DNA of 39,950 nt from Burkholderiales bacterium (GCA_026400105.1 JAPLPQ010000080.1:1-39950), one strand, 5' to 3'; shown: positions 1-17,157, counted from the first letter of the stretch. The notes: a model not told the origin generated them from the letters alone. Numbers and translations: made by a program.

Positions 1-1395
1 ACCATCCGGGTACATGTGGTTGATGACCGCTTCGCCCACATTGCGGCCCTTGCCAAAGCTCGGGCTCAGGTGCATGCGCAGGCCGGGCGCGGCGTTGACC
101 TCGACCACGCCGCCGGACTGCAGCTCGAGCGGCTCGATCACGTTCTGGCAGACGACGTCGACGCCGCAGATGTCCAGGCCCACCATCTGGGCCGCAGCCA
201 CCGCGCGCGCGGCCACATCGGGGTGGACTTCGTCGGTCACGTCGGTCGCGCTGCCGCCGGTCGAGAGGTTGGCGTTGTTGCGCAGCACGACGCGCTGGCC
301 CAGCACCGGCACCGATTCGGGCGTCAGGTCCTGCTCGCGCAGGCGGTCGAGCGCAATGTCGTCGAGCCGGATCTTGGTCAGCGGCGTGGCGTGGCCGTCA
401 CCGCGCTTGGGGTCCTGGTTGACGGTCTCGACCAGCTGATGCACCGTGTGCACGCCATCGCCGATCACCAGCGGCGGATCGCGGCGCGCGGCGGCCACCA
501 GCTTGTCGCCGACCACCAGGAAGCGGTAGTCGATGCCGGGCAGGAAGCGCTCGACCAGGATTTCCTCGCGGTAATGGCGCGCGTTGCGGTAGCCGGCCAT
601 GACCTGTTCGCGCGTCTCGACGTTGACGGTCACGCCCTTGCCCTGGTTGCCGTCGAGCGGCTTGACCACGACCGGCCCGCCGAGTTCCTGCGCGGCAGCC
701 CAGGCATCTTCCTCGTCCTTGACCGGGCGGCCAAGCGGCACCGGCACGCCGGCCGAGTGCAGCAGTTTCTTGGTCAGATCCTTGTCCTGGGCGATGCCCT
801 CGGCGATCGCGCTGGTGCGGTCGATCTCGGCGGCCTGGATGCGGCGCTGCTTGCTGCCCCAGCCGAACTGGACCAGGCTGCCCTGGGTCAGGCGGCGGTA
901 GGGAATGCCGCGTGCGACGGCGGCGTCGACGATGGAGCCGGTCGAGGGACCGAGGCGCACATCCTCGTCGGTCTCGCGCAGGCGCGCGATCGCCTCGACC
1001 AGGTCGAACGGCCTTTCTTCCAGCGCGGCTTCGACCAGTTCGATCGCGAGGTCAAGCGCCATGCGGCCGACTTTTTCCTCGGTGTATTCGATCACGATCT
1101 GGTAGATCCCCGGGTCGGGTGCCTTGGCGGTGCGGCCGAAGCTGACCTTGCAGCCAGCCTCGGCCTGCAGCGCCAGCGTCGCGCGCTCGAGCACATGGGC
1201 CAGCGACAGCCGGACCTGGGTGCTGGGCTGTTGCAGGGCGCCGACCTGCGGAAAGCGCTGGCGCAGGTGCTCGACGAAGCCGGGTAGTTGCGACAGGTCG
1301 CACTCTGCGGGTGTGAGCGTGATGACGGCCTCGATCGCGGTGTGGCGGGACCAGAGGTTGGGGCCGCGCAGGGCCCGGATGCGGGAAACTTCCAT
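1..1395 (-). CDS. cphA: Cyanophycin synthetase (CphA), 3' end beyond window
   Basis: ATP-dependent synthesis of cyanophycin (multi-L-arginyl-poly-L-aspartate), a cytoplasmic nitrogen storage polymer. The first 465 codons are visible, starting MEVSRIRALRGPNLWS. They cover the CphA N-terminal domain (about 1-160) and the ATP-grasp domain that adds Asp to the chain. Motifs include VVVKPLDGNQGKGV in the ATP-grasp core, SKQRRIQAAEIDRTSAIAEGIA, and the metal/ATP segment ending in VEVNAAPGLRMHL. The frame is cut just before the Mur-ligase-like domain that adds Arg, so whether its P-loop is intact cannot be seen. It lies 24 nt downstream of the other synthetase gene and is presumably co-transcribed with it. 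Paired cphA genes are known in several Burkholderiales. Family assignment is secure; which paralogue carries the full activity is inferred. Confidence 0.93.
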   Translation of the reverse strand, partial: MEVSRIRALRGPNLWSRHTAIEAVITLTPAECDLSQLPGFVEHLRQRFPQVGALQQPSTQVRLSLAHVLERATLALQAEAGCKVSFGRTAKAPDPGIYQIVIEYTEEKVGRMALDLAIELVEAALEERPFDLVEAIARLRETDEDVRLGPSTGSIVDAAVARGIPYRRLTQGSLVQFGWGSKQRRIQAAEIDRTSAIAEGIAQDKDLTKKLLHSAGVPVPLGRPVKDEEDAWAAAQELGGPVVVKPLDGNQGKGVTVNVETREQVMAGYRNARHYREEILVERFLPGIDYRFLVVGDKLVAAARRDPPLVIGDGVHTVHQLVETVNQDPKRGDGHATPLTKIRLDDIALDRLREQDLTPESVPVLGQRVVLRNNANLSTGGSATDVTDEVHPDVAARAVAAAQMVGLDICGVDVVCQNVIEPLELQSGGVVEVNAAPGLRMHLSPSFGKGRNVGEAVINHMYPDG

Positions 1396-1419
1396 CTTGC
1401 TTGATCAACCAGAAAAGGT

Positions 1420-3582
1420 TTATTCGGCGGTCTCGACCCCGGCGCGAACCAGGGCCGGGTCCATCTCGAGCGCGAGCGCGGCGCCGACGGCGGCCAGCAG
1501 GGCGGGCAAGGGCAGATGCTGCTGCAGCAGCCGCTCGACCACCGGATGGCGCAGGTCCATCACGGGGGTTTCCGTCTGGTGTCCGAGCAGCAGGATCTGC
1601 TGGTCGCGCACGACCAGGAAGCGTCCAGTCTCCTGGGCGCAATGCTCGGCGCGCAGCGCGTGGTCGGCGTTGACGGTGTAGAACAGCACCGAGCCGTCGC
1701 AGAGTTCGGCCAGGCCGGCACAAGCCTCGTCATCGGCGTTGAGCACGGCGCAGCCGGTCGACAGCACGACGTCGATCTGGGTGCGCAGCACCGTACGCAT
1801 CTGTTCGTGGCTGTGGACATGGTGGTCCTCCAGTCCGACGGGTTCGGGCAGACCGGTCACGACGCCGACCTGGCAACGGTCGTAGGCCAGGCCATGCTCG
1901 AGGATGCTGCGCGGCGAACTCTCGATCACCGCCGCCGTCGTGGTGCGGTTCATCAGGATGCGCTGGCCGGACTCCCACTCGCCCGGGGAGGCGGTCTCGA
2001 TCCTGTCCATCTGCAGGTACATGCCGGCATTGCAGGCCAGGCCGGTGGTGTAGCCGGCACGGTAGAGCAGCCAGCCGGTCAGCATGGCGACCGCCGTGGT
2101 GTGCTCGACGCCGCTGATGCCGACCACCGGGATGCGGCCGCTGTTGTCCGGCCCCATCAGATGCTCGACGATGGCCTCGCCGACCGGACGCGGCTGGCCC
2201 ACGGCGGGCTCGAGGTGCATCAGCAGGCCGGGGCCGGCATTGACCTCGATGATGGCGCCGCCCTGGGCTTCGAGCGGACGCGAGATGTCAGTCGCGACCA
2301 CGTCGACGCCGGCGATGTCGAGGCCGACGATGCGCGCGGCCAGCGCGGCCATTTCGGCCACCGAAGGGTGGACCAGATCGGTGATGTCCTGGCTCAGCAC
2401 GCCGTTGCGCTCGAGCAGGATCTTGCGCCCGGCCTCGGGCACCGAGTCGGGGCTCAGGTCCTGGCGCTGCAGCTCGAGCATGACCTTGCCATTTTGCGGC
2501 AGCAGGATCGGGTTCAGCGGGAAATGCTCCTCGACACCGCGGCGCGGGTCGGAGTTGATCTGGGCCTCGACCAGCTGTGCCACCGTCGACTGGCCGTCGG
2601 CCGTGATGTAGGACAGCTCGCCGCGCACGGCAGCGACCAGCTTGTTGCCGACGATCAGCAGGCGATGCTCCTCGCCCTTGACCATGCGCTCGACCATGAC
2701 ATAGGAGCTGACCTTGGCGGCGATCTCGTAGGCAGCCATGACCTGCTCGCGGGTGTGCAGATTCAGCACCACGCCGCGGCCGCGGTTGGCGTCCGACGGC
2801 TTGACGACCACCGGAAAACCGATGTCCTGCGCCGCTTCCCAGGCCTCTTCGGCGTTGTCGACCTCCTGGCCTTCGGGCGTTGGCACGCCGCAGGACTCGA
2901 GCAGCTCCTTGGTCAGTTCCTTGTCCTTGGAGATGCCTTCGGCGATCGCGCTGGTGCGGTCGGTCTCGGCGGTCCAGATCCGGCGCTGTTTGGCGCCATA
3001 GCCGAGCTGGACCAGGTTGCCGTCATCGATCAGTCGGATATGCGGGATCTTGCGCTGGGTCGCGGCCTCGACGATGGCGCGCGTGCTCGGGCCCATGGCA
3101 TGCAGCTCGATCAGGGTCTTGAGCTGCTGCACGCAGGCCGCGACGTCGAAGGGTTCGTCGTTGATCGCTGCCATCACGAGGTCGCGCGCATCGGTCAGGG
3201 CCCGGATGCCGACTTCCTTCTGGCCGGTGCGCACGACCACCTTGTAGACGCCGCGCTGGTCGGTCGAGCGCGCCTTGCCAAAGGCCGAGGGCAGTCCGGC
3301 CAGGTTCTGCAGCTCGATCGAGACATGCTCCATGATGTGGCCGGGCCAGGTGCCGTCGCGCAGGCGCTCGACGAAACCGCCGCGATAACCCAGGCCGCAG
3401 TGGTGCTCGTGCAGTCCTGGCAGCCAGGCCAGCAGGCGATCAGTGAAGCCGGGCAGGGTATGGGAGGGGCAATCCTCGAGCGCGCCGATGTCGATCAGGA
3501 CCTCGACCGCCTGGTGGTAGGTCCAGATGCTGGGGCCGCGCAAATGGTTGATGCGCAGCAGCTGTATAGGTTGGTGCTTCAT
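1420..3582 (-). CDS. cphA': Cyanophycin synthetase paralogue, CphA'/CphA2-like
   Basis: 720-residue relative of cyanophycin synthetase. The start at MKHQPIQLLRINHLRGPS matches the family N-terminus; the frame is open further upstream but that part is not family-like. The N-terminal domain and the ATP-grasp domain are present (VVVKPSDANRGRGV; IEVNAGPGLLMHLEP). The Mur-like region starts at IPVVGISGVEHTTAV, where a functional Mur P-loop would read GTNGKTT: the Gly-Lys pair is missing. The protein ends soon after this domain and appears to lack the C-terminal Mur lobe, being about 150 residues shorter than usual CphA1. Known CphA2-type enzymes also have a non-functional Mur half and polymerise beta-Asp-Arg dipeptides. 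Whether this one does so, or acts as a partner of the neighbouring CphA, is inference. It is the first gene of the leftward operon. Confidence 0.9.
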   Translation of the reverse strand: MKHQPIQLLRINHLRGPSIWTYHQAVEVLIDIGALEDCPSHTLPGFTDRLLAWLPGLHEHHCGLGYRGGFVERLRDGTWPGHIMEHVSIELQNLAGLPSAFGKARSTDQRGVYKVVVRTGQKEVGIRALTDARDLVMAAINDEPFDVAACVQQLKTLIELHAMGPSTRAIVEAATQRKIPHIRLIDDGNLVQLGYGAKQRRIWTAETDRTSAIAEGISKDKELTKELLESCGVPTPEGQEVDNAEEAWEAAQDIGFPVVVKPSDANRGRGVVLNLHTREQVMAAYEIAAKVSSYVMVERMVKGEEHRLLIVGNKLVAAVRGELSYITADGQSTVAQLVEAQINSDPRRGVEEHFPLNPILLPQNGKVMLELQRQDLSPDSVPEAGRKILLERNGVLSQDITDLVHPSVAEMAALAARIVGLDIAGVDVVATDISRPLEAQGGAIIEVNAGPGLLMHLEPAVGQPRPVGEAIVEHLMGPDNSGRIPVVGISGVEHTTAVAMLTGWLLYRAGYTTGLACNAGMYLQMDRIETASPGEWESGQRILMNRTTTAAVIESSPRSILEHGLAYDRCQVGVVTGLPEPVGLEDHHVHSHEQMRTVLRTQIDVVLSTGCAVLNADDEACAGLAELCDGSVLFYTVNADHALRAEHCAQETGRFLVVRDQQILLLGHQTETPVMDLRHPVVERLLQQHLPLPALLAAVGAALALEMDPALVRAGVETAE

Positions 3583-3820
3583 GTCTGGCGTGCTGGGCGC
3601 GAGGTCGGATCGGGAGACGGGAAATGACACCGGATGACCTCGACGAGCGGTTCTGGGTGGGCAGGAATGCGGTAGTGGCTCAGCTTTACAATCTGAACAA
3701 ACTGAATCAGGATGGCTACCGGGACAGTACTGGAGCACCGATCTCCTGGCCAGCCTGCTGCTGGCGATTTTCTACTTACTTGATGCCTTTCGCGTCAAGC
3801 CATCCAAAATAATTTGCAAC

Positions 3821-6091
3821 ATGTCGTCACTCAAAGAACAGGTTGAATTGCCGTCGGGATTCCCGGCGGCCTGGCGTTCCGCCGTCGCGGCCCGGCTGAG
3901 CGGCTCGCCGGTCCAGGCCTGGCTGGAGCTCGACCTCGACGAGCAGCTGCGTTTCGGTGCCGGTTTGCTGGTGGTCACGGCCGACCAGCTCTGGGCCTTC
4001 GAGGGCGGACCCGAGCAGCCCAGCCTGCGCAACTGGGCGCTGGACCAGGAGCTCAAGCTGCTGTGCAGCGACCACAACGGCGTCGGCCTGCTCGAGCTGG
4101 TGCAGGACCGCCAGCGCATCGGTGTCTGGCGCTACACCCTGGGCGGCCATGTGCAGGCCAACCGGCTGCTCGAGCAGTTCGAGGCCAGGCGCGAGTTCCT
4201 GCTGCACGGCAAGCCGCTGCAGCTGGCTCCCTTGAGCCTGTGTCCGCAATGCCAGTCGCCGCTGGACCCCGAACTCGACGAATGCGAGGTCTGTGCCCAG
4301 GTGATCCACACGCCGCCGTCGACCTGGACCCTGTTGCGGCTGTGGCGCTTCGCCCATCCCTACCGCTGGCAGCTGCTGAGCGGCTTCCTGCTGACGCTGG
4401 CGGCCACCGCGGCGACCCTGGTGCCGCCCTACCTGACCATGCCGCTGATGGACCGGGTGCTGATTCCGTACCAGAACGGACAGCCGATCGATACCGTGCT
4501 GGTGGGCTGGCTGCTCGGCGGCCTGTTCGGCTCGGCGCTGCTGGCCTGGGCGCTGAGCTGGATCAAGACCTATATCCTGGCGCTGGTCTCCGAGCGCATC
4601 GGCGCCGACCTGCGCACCACGACCTACGAGCATCTGCTCAAGCTCTCGCTCGAGTATTTCGGTGGCCGGCGCACCGGTGACCTGATGGCGCGCATCGGCA
4701 ACGAGACCGACCGCATCAACGTCTTCCTGTCGCTGCACCTGCTGGACTTCGCGACCGACGTGCTGATGATCATCATGACGGCCGGCATCCTGTTCTCGAT
4801 CAACCCGACGCTGGCGTTGGCGACCTTGCTGCCGCTGCCCTTCATCGGCTGGCTGATCCATGCCGTGCGCGACCGCCTGCGCACCGGCTTCGAGAAGATC
4901 GACCGGGTCTGGTCCGAGGTCACCAGCGTGCTGGCCGACACGATTCCGGGCATCCGGGTGGTCAAGGCCTTTGCCCAGGAGGACCGCGAGGCGCAGCGCT
5001 TTCGCGACGCCAACCGCTACAACCTCGAGGTCAATGACCGGCTGAATCGCCTGTGGTCGCTGTTTTCTCCGACCGTCTCGCTGCTGACCGAGATCGGCCT
5101 GCTGATGGTCTGGGGCTTCGGCATCTGGCTGGTGTCGAAGAACAGCATCTCGGTCGGCGTGCTGACGGCGTTCATCGCCTATATCGGCCGCTTCTACACA
5201 AGACTCGACTCGATGAGCCGGATCGTCTCGGTGACGCAGAAGGCGGCCTCCGGCGCCAAGCGGATCTTCGACATTCTCGACCATGTCTCGAGCGTGCCCG
5301 AGCCGGCCCAGCCGGTCGTGCTGCCCAAGCTGCGCGGCAAGATCGAGATCCGCGGCGCGGGTTTCCGCTATGGCAACCGCGCGGTGATCCGCGACCTCGA
5401 CCTGACCCTCAACGAGGGCGAGATGGTGGGCCTGGTCGGCCACAGCGGCTCGGGCAAGAGCACGCTGGTCAACCTGATCTGCCGCTTCTACGACCTGGCC
5501 GAGGGCGCGATCCTGGTTGACGGCACCGACATCCGCCAGATGGGCATTGCCGACTACCGGCGCCATATCGGCCTGGTGCTGCAGGAGCCCTTCCTGTTCT
5601 TCGGCACCATCGCCGAGAACATCGCCTACGGCAAGCCCGAAGCGACGCGCGAGGAGATCGTCGCGGCCGCGCGCGCGGCGCATGCGCATGACTTCATCCT
5701 GCGCCTGCCGCGGGGCTATGACTCGCTGGTCGGCGAACGCGGCCAGGGCCTGTCGGGCGGCGAGCGCCAGCGGATCTCGATCGCGCGCGCGCTGCTGATC
5801 GACCCGCGCATCCTGATCCTCGACGAGGCGACCTCGGCCGTCGATACCGAGACTGAAAAGGAAATCCAGAAGGCGCTCGACAACCTGGTCAAGGGCCGCA
5901 CCACGATCGCGATCGCGCACCGCCTGTCCACCCTGCGCAAGGCCGATCGCCTGGTCGTGATGGACAAAGGCCTCAAGGTCGAGGAGGGCTCGCACGACGA
6001 ACTGATCGCGCGCGAAGGCGCCTATTTCCGCCTCTACCAGGCGCAGCAGCGCCAGGCCGAGGCCAACCGCGACATGCTGCCCGAGGAATGA
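3821..6091 (+). CDS. ABC exporter (fused permease-ATPase) with N-terminal Cys4 motif, cyanophycin-associated
   Basis: 756-residue half-transporter of the type I exporter class in the inner membrane. Residues 1-160 form an unusual soluble extension with a Cys4 zinc-ribbon-like motif (C141, C144, C155, C158). A six-helix permease domain follows (about 175-460). The ATPase has Walker A GHSGSGKS (540-547), signature LSGGERQ (644-650), Walker B ILILDE with D668/E669, and H-loop IAIAHRLST. It is divergent from the cph genes and overlaps the DUF1854 gene by ATGA. This ABC plus DUF1854 pair recurs beside cyanophycin genes in betaproteobacteria, but the substrate is unknown. The ATG has no clear Shine-Dalgarno. 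The frame stays open upstream to 3638 and would encode a hydrophobic stretch, but it has no ATG, GTG or TTG there, so this start was kept. Confidence 0.88.
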   Translation: MSSLKEQVELPSGFPAAWRSAVAARLSGSPVQAWLELDLDEQLRFGAGLLVVTADQLWAFEGGPEQPSLRNWALDQELKLLCSDHNGVGLLELVQDRQRIGVWRYTLGGHVQANRLLEQFEARREFLLHGKPLQLAPLSLCPQCQSPLDPELDECEVCAQVIHTPPSTWTLLRLWRFAHPYRWQLLSGFLLTLAATAATLVPPYLTMPLMDRVLIPYQNGQPIDTVLVGWLLGGLFGSALLAWALSWIKTYILALVSERIGADLRTTTYEHLLKLSLEYFGGRRTGDLMARIGNETDRINVFLSLHLLDFATDVLMIIMTAGILFSINPTLALATLLPLPFIGWLIHAVRDRLRTGFEKIDRVWSEVTSVLADTIPGIRVVKAFAQEDREAQRFRDANRYNLEVNDRLNRLWSLFSPTVSLLTEIGLLMVWGFGIWLVSKNSISVGVLTAFIAYIGRFYTRLDSMSRIVSVTQKAASGAKRIFDILDHVSSVPEPAQPVVLPKLRGKIEIRGAGFRYGNRAVIRDLDLTLNEGEMVGLVGHSGSGKSTLVNLICRFYDLAEGAILVDGTDIRQMGIADYRRHIGLVLQEPFLFFGTIAENIAYGKPEATREEIVAAARAAHAHDFILRLPRGYDSLVGERGQGLSGGERQRISIARALLIDPRILILDEATSAVDTETEKEIQKALDNLVKGRTTIAIAHRLSTLRKADRLVVMDKGLKVEEGSHDELIAREGAYFRLYQAQQRQAEANRDMLPEE

Positions 6092-6561
6092 ATACCATGC
6101 ACAACATGCGTATCGAACGCAACCCGATGGGCCGACTCAAGGTCCAGACCCCCGACGGCGCCTGCCACGAGCCGGTCACGGCCGTGCGCGCCTTCCCGAT
6201 CCAGACGCCGGCGGCCAACATCTCGCTGGTCGGCCCCGACGGCCACGAGGTGGCCTGGATCGCCGACTTGGCCGGATTGCCGCCCGAGCAGCGCGCGCTG
6301 CTCGAGCAGGAACTGCACCAGCGCGAGTTCATGCCGCTGATCCAGCGCCTGGTCGCGGTCAGCTCGTTCGCGACCCCGAGCACCTGGACGGTCGAGACCG
6401 ACCGCGGCCGCTGCCAGTTCGTGCTCAAGGGCGAGGAGGACCTGCGCCGCCTCAATCCGACCACATTGCTGGTGCATGACAGCCATGGCGTGCAGTTCAT
6501 GATCCGCGACCCGCTGTCGCTCGACAAGGCCAGCCGCAAGCTGCTCGACCGCTTCCTCTGA
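6088..6561 (+). CDS. DUF1854 family protein, cyanophycin-associated
   Basis: 157-residue soluble protein of unknown function that matches what I know of the DUF1854 family. It has no signal peptide or membrane segment. Conserved-looking parts are the N-terminal RNPMGRLKV, the central FPIQTPAANISLVGPDGHEVAWI and the C-terminal DSHGVQFMIRDPLSLDKASRKLLDRFL. The ATG overlaps the stop codon of the exporter gene (ATGA), which implies translational coupling and suggests a functional link with the transporter. A second ATG nine bases downstream is also possible. The family is often found next to cyanophycin synthetase genes. A role as accessory or regulatory subunit of the exporter is inference from position only. 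Confidence 0.85.
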   Translation: MNTMHNMRIERNPMGRLKVQTPDGACHEPVTAVRAFPIQTPAANISLVGPDGHEVAWIADLAGLPPEQRALLEQELHQREFMPLIQRLVAVSSFATPSTWTVETDRGRCQFVLKGEEDLRRLNPTTLLVHDSHGVQFMIRDPLSLDKASRKLLDRFL

Positions 6562-6572
6562 TCCGCTGATCC

Positions 6573-7550
6573 ATGCATCACCCCAATCCCCGGGCCTTGC
6601 TCAAGCCCGCGATGCGCGGCGTGCTCGACCGCATCGCGCGGGCGCAGCGCATGCCGCTGCACCTGCTGACGCCCGAGCAGGCCAAGTTCTTCTACGAGGC
6701 CGGTGCCGGCGTGCTCGACCTGCCGCCGCACAAGCTCAAACGGGTCGAGGAGCTCAGCGTGCCGATGCGCGACGGCGTCAAAATCGCGGCGCGGCTCTAT
6801 GCGCCCGCGCTGCCCGATGCCGAGCCCGGCCTGCCGGTGCTGCTTTATCTGCACGGCGGCGGCTTCACGATCGGCAGCCTCAACACCCACGACAGCCTGT
6901 GCCGGCATCTGTCGCACCTGGCGCATTGCGCGGTGCTGGCGCTGGACTACCGGCTGGCACCTGAGCACCGGTTCCCGACCGCGGTCGATGACTGCTGGGA
7001 CGGCCTGGTCTGGCTGCGCGAGCAGGCGGCCGGACTCGGGCTGGACCCGGAGCGGATCGCCGTCGGCGGCGACAGCGCGGGCGGCACGCTGAGCCTGGTG
7101 ACCGCGCTGCAGGCGCGCGACGCCGGCATCGGGCTGGCGCTGCAGCTGCTGTTCTACCCGGGCTGCGCCGCGCGCAGCGACACGCCCTCGCACAAGACCT
7201 TCGCGCATGGTTTCCTGCTCGAGTCCGAGGCGATCGACTGGTTCTTCGGCCATTACCTGGGTCAGGACGAGGAGCACGAGGACTGGCGCTTTGCCCCGCT
7301 GCTGGCGCATGACCTCGACGGCGTCGCGCCGGCCTGGTTCGGCCTGGCCGAATGCGATCCGCTGGTCGACGAGGGCGTGCTGATGGCGGACCGGCTGCGC
7401 ATGAGCGGCGTGCCGGTCGAGCTCGAGATCTACCGCGGCATGGTGCACGACTTCATCAAGATGGGACGCGCCATTCCCGACGCATTGACCGCGCACCAGG
7501 ACGCGGCCAGGGCACTGCGGCAGGCGTTCGGGCTGGCGCCGCTGGCCTGA
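6573..7550 (+). CDS. Alpha/beta hydrolase, hormone-sensitive-lipase (type IV) esterase family
   Basis: 325-residue predicted carboxylesterase acting on short or medium acyl esters; the natural substrate is not evident. The oxyanion motif HGGGF lies at 94-98. The catalytic triad is S168 in GDSAGG, D262 in AECDPLVDEG and H292 in GMVHDFI. An N-terminal cap region (about 1-70) precedes the hydrolase fold, as usual for this family. No signal peptide is seen, so it is probably cytoplasmic. It starts 11 nt after the DUF1854 gene and is probably in the same transcript, though a link to cyanophycin metabolism is not established. Confidence 0.88.
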   Translation: MHHPNPRALLKPAMRGVLDRIARAQRMPLHLLTPEQAKFFYEAGAGVLDLPPHKLKRVEELSVPMRDGVKIAARLYAPALPDAEPGLPVLLYLHGGGFTIGSLNTHDSLCRHLSHLAHCAVLALDYRLAPEHRFPTAVDDCWDGLVWLREQAAGLGLDPERIAVGGDSAGGTLSLVTALQARDAGIGLALQLLFYPGCAARSDTPSHKTFAHGFLLESEAIDWFFGHYLGQDEEHEDWRFAPLLAHDLDGVAPAWFGLAECDPLVDEGVLMADRLRMSGVPVELEIYRGMVHDFIKMGRAIPDALTAHQDAARALRQAFGLAPLA

Positions 7551-7630
7551 AGCCGCGCACAAGACCACGGGGCCGACAGGTTTTCCCGTGAAAACTTACA
7601 ATGGCAGGTTGTCCCGGACCCAGGCCCGCC

Positions 7631-10106
<2,476 letters not shown>

Positions 10107-10108
<2 letters not shown>

Positions 10109-10137
10109 AAAAGGGCGCCCCGAGAGGCGCCCTTCTT
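10107..10137. terminator. Bidirectional intrinsic terminator between ygiQ and pobA
   Basis: A 9-bp perfect stem, AAGGGCGCC (10111-10119) with GGCGCCCTT (10126-10134), and a 6-nt loop. On the minus strand the stem is followed by a run of six T (complement of 10107-10112), the more canonical side, which would stop pobA transcripts. On the plus strand TTCTT follows and serves ygiQ. It sits between two convergent genes. Confidence 0.88.
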
Positions 10138-10170
10138 GTCAGCCGATGCCGCGAGACGCGGCGTTCGTGA

Positions 10171-11495
<1,325 letters not shown>

Positions 11496-11523
11496 TAATG
11501 ACCGACCGGAACTGGAGAGCTAC

Positions 11524-12354
11524 ATGACCATCGCACGCGCCGATTTCATCGAGGGCATGGCCAAGGGAATGGCGGTGCTCGAGAGCTTTGATACCGAGCG
11601 CCAGCGCCTCAATGCGACCCAGGCCGCGCAGCGCGCCGGCCTGACGCGCGCGGCGGCCAGGCGCCATCTGCTGACGCTCGCGCACCTGGGCTACCTCGAG
11701 AGCGATGGCAGCCATTTCTGGCTCTCGGCCAAGGTGCTGCGCTTTTCCGGCAGCTACCTGGCCAGCGCCCGGCTGCCGCGCACGGTCCAGCCGACGCTGA
11801 ACCGGCTGGCGGCGCAGACGCGCGACGCCTATTCGGTCGCGGTGCTCGAGGGCGATGCGGTCGTGATCGTGGCGCGCAGTGCGGCGGCGCTGGCGCCGGA
11901 TTGGGCCTCGGACTGGGATGGCAGCTCGCTGGCCGCAGGGCTGCCAGTGCCCGCGAGCGCGCGGCTGATGGCCTACGGCCTGCACCTGGGCGCGCGACTG
12001 CCGGCGCACGCCAGCTCGACCGGCCGCGTGCTGCTGGCCGCCTTGCCCGAGCCCGAACTGTCGGCCTGGCTCGAGGGCAGGGCGCTGGCGCGCCTGACGC
12101 CCTACACCGTGACCGATACCGGCGCGCTGCGCAAGATCCTGGAGCAGATCCGGCAGCAGGACTGCTGCATCGCGAGCGAGGAGCACGAGATCGGCGTGCA
12201 TGCGGTCGCGGTGCCGCTGCGCAATCTGCAGGGAAAAACCGTCGGCGCGCTCAATGCCGTGCTGACGCCGGCGCGGCTGGCCAGGGGCGCGATCCAGCGC
12301 GAGCTGCTGCCCTTGTTGCAGGATGCTGCGCGCGAATTGCGGGCGCTTCTCTAG
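11524..12354 (+). CDS. pobR: IclR family regulator of the PcaR/PcaU/PobR group
   Basis: 276-residue transcription regulator. The N-terminal winged helix (about 8-70) includes [19 protein letters not shown] and [20 protein letters not shown], a segment characteristic of the PcaR/PcaU/PobR branch. The C-terminal IclR effector domain covers about 85-270 ([27 protein letters not shown]). The start follows a GGAGA Shine-Dalgarno. Divergence from pobA and the operator in the gap make it the likely 4-hydroxybenzoate-responsive activator of pobA. The specific ligand is inferred from context. Confidence 0.85.
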   Translation: MTIARADFIEGMAKGMAVLESFDTERQRLNATQAAQRAGLTRAAARRHLLTLAHLGYLESDGSHFWLSAKVLRFSGSYLASARLPRTVQPTLNRLAAQTRDAYSVAVLEGDAVVIVARSAAALAPDWASDWDGSSLAAGLPVPASARLMAYGLHLGARLPAHASSTGRVLLAALPEPELSAWLEGRALARLTPYTVTDTGALRKILEQIRQQDCCIASEEHEIGVHAVAVPLRNLQGKTVGALNAVLTPARLARGAIQRELLPLLQDAARELRALL

Positions 12355-12366
12355 GGGCAGTAAAAT
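12337..12366 (+). promoter_or_regulatory. Candidate sigma-70 promoter of purL
   Basis: TTGCGG (12337-12342) and TAAAAT (12361-12366) are separated by 18 bp. The -35 lies in the last codons of the IclR gene and the -10 just after its stop, about 32 nt before the purL GTG. Identified by eye only. Confidence 0.35.
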
Positions 12367-12397
12367 TCCGGGTCTTTCTCCCACTACAGGCCACCCC

Positions 12398-16420
<4,023 letters not shown>

Positions 16421-16480
16421 TCGCCCGGGCGGCCAGACCGCCCACAAGATGAGCGCGAACTGAGCGCCAACTGAATGAAG

Positions 16481-16514
16481 AAGCCGGCTTGACCCCCATC
16501 AAGCCGGCTTTTTT
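16481..16514 (+). terminator. Intrinsic terminator after purL
   Basis: A perfect 12-bp stem, AAGCCGGCTTGA (16481-16492) with its complement (16499-16510), a 6-nt loop and six T residues (16509-16514). Confidence 0.93.
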
Positions 16515-16522
16515 CTGAGCGC

Positions 16523-16563
16523 TTGATTTTTATCAAGCCTGATCGCGGCAAACTGCCTAGACT
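16523..16563 (+). promoter_or_regulatory. FNR/ANR-type box and -10 element for the hemerythrin gene
   Basis: TTGATTTTTATCAA (16523-16536) is a perfect match to the FNR consensus TTGAT-N4-ATCAA. A -10-like TAGACT lies at 16558-16563. With a start near 16570 the box is centred at about -41, the class II FNR activator position. This predicts induction of the hemerythrin gene at low oxygen. Seen directly as sequence; function is inferred. Confidence 0.75.
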
Positions 16564-16596
16564 GTTAATCAGTACACCCATACAGAAGGAGAACAG

Positions 16597-17127
16597 ATGA
16601 GCCAGACAGACCAACCGATCGCCGATTTCTCGCAATGCCACGAAGGCATCTTCCGCAAGCTCGACCAGTTGAGCGAATTGCCCGCGCTGCTCGAGCCGGC
16701 GCAGCGCGCGCGCGAGGTGGCGGAAAAGTCGCTCGAGTTCTTCCGCGAAGCCATCTTCGAGCACCACCTCGACGAGGAGCGCGAGCTGTTCCCGGCCGTG
16801 CTCGAGAGCGCACTCGATGACGCCGAGCGCTTCAAGATCCAGTCGATGAACAAGCGCCTGACCGACGAGCACCGCGAGCTCGAGAAGATCTGGAAGAGCC
16901 TGGAGTCCGGCCTCAAGAAGGTCGTCAAGGGCCAGTTCGGCGAGGTCAATGTCTCCGACCTCGCGCGTCTGGTCAGCCAGTACCGCGCCCACGCCCAGTT
17001 CGAGGAGCAGGAATACCTGCCGCTGGCGCAGAAGGTCCTGGGCCGCAACGGCAACCACATGGCGGCGCTGGGCCTGTCGCTGCACATGCGCCACCAGAAC
17101 CCGACCGCGTTCCAGTTCTACGTCTGA
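16597..17127 (+). CDS. Hemerythrin-domain protein
   Basis: 176-residue predicted four-helix di-iron protein of the hemerythrin/HHE family, which binds O2 or NO or senses iron and oxygen. Candidate ligands are H15 (SQCHEG), H57-xxx-E61 (HHLDEE), H92 (DEHRELEK) and H132-xxx-E136 (HAQFEEQE). The last pair has a Glu like YtfE/FBXL5 members rather than the Asp of classical O2 carriers. No signal peptide, so cytoplasmic. Good AAGGAGA Shine-Dalgarno. The gene stands alone between two terminators and has a perfect FNR box upstream, so a role in microaerobic or nitrosative conditions is likely; the exact function is unknown. Confidence 0.88.
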   Translation: MSQTDQPIADFSQCHEGIFRKLDQLSELPALLEPAQRAREVAEKSLEFFREAIFEHHLDEERELFPAVLESALDDAERFKIQSMNKRLTDEHRELEKIWKSLESGLKKVVKGQFGEVNVSDLARLVSQYRAHAQFEEQEYLPLAQKVLGRNGNHMAALGLSLHMRHQNPTAFQFYV

Positions 17128-17157
17128 CGCGCTGACCAGGCAACGCCAGACATCGTG

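Noticed and set aside
3624..3812. Small open frame between cphA' and the ABC exporter gene
   Set aside because: No Shine-Dalgarno, no family resemblance, and a composition like the surrounding non-coding leader; a hydrophobic stretch in another frame also lacks a start codon.
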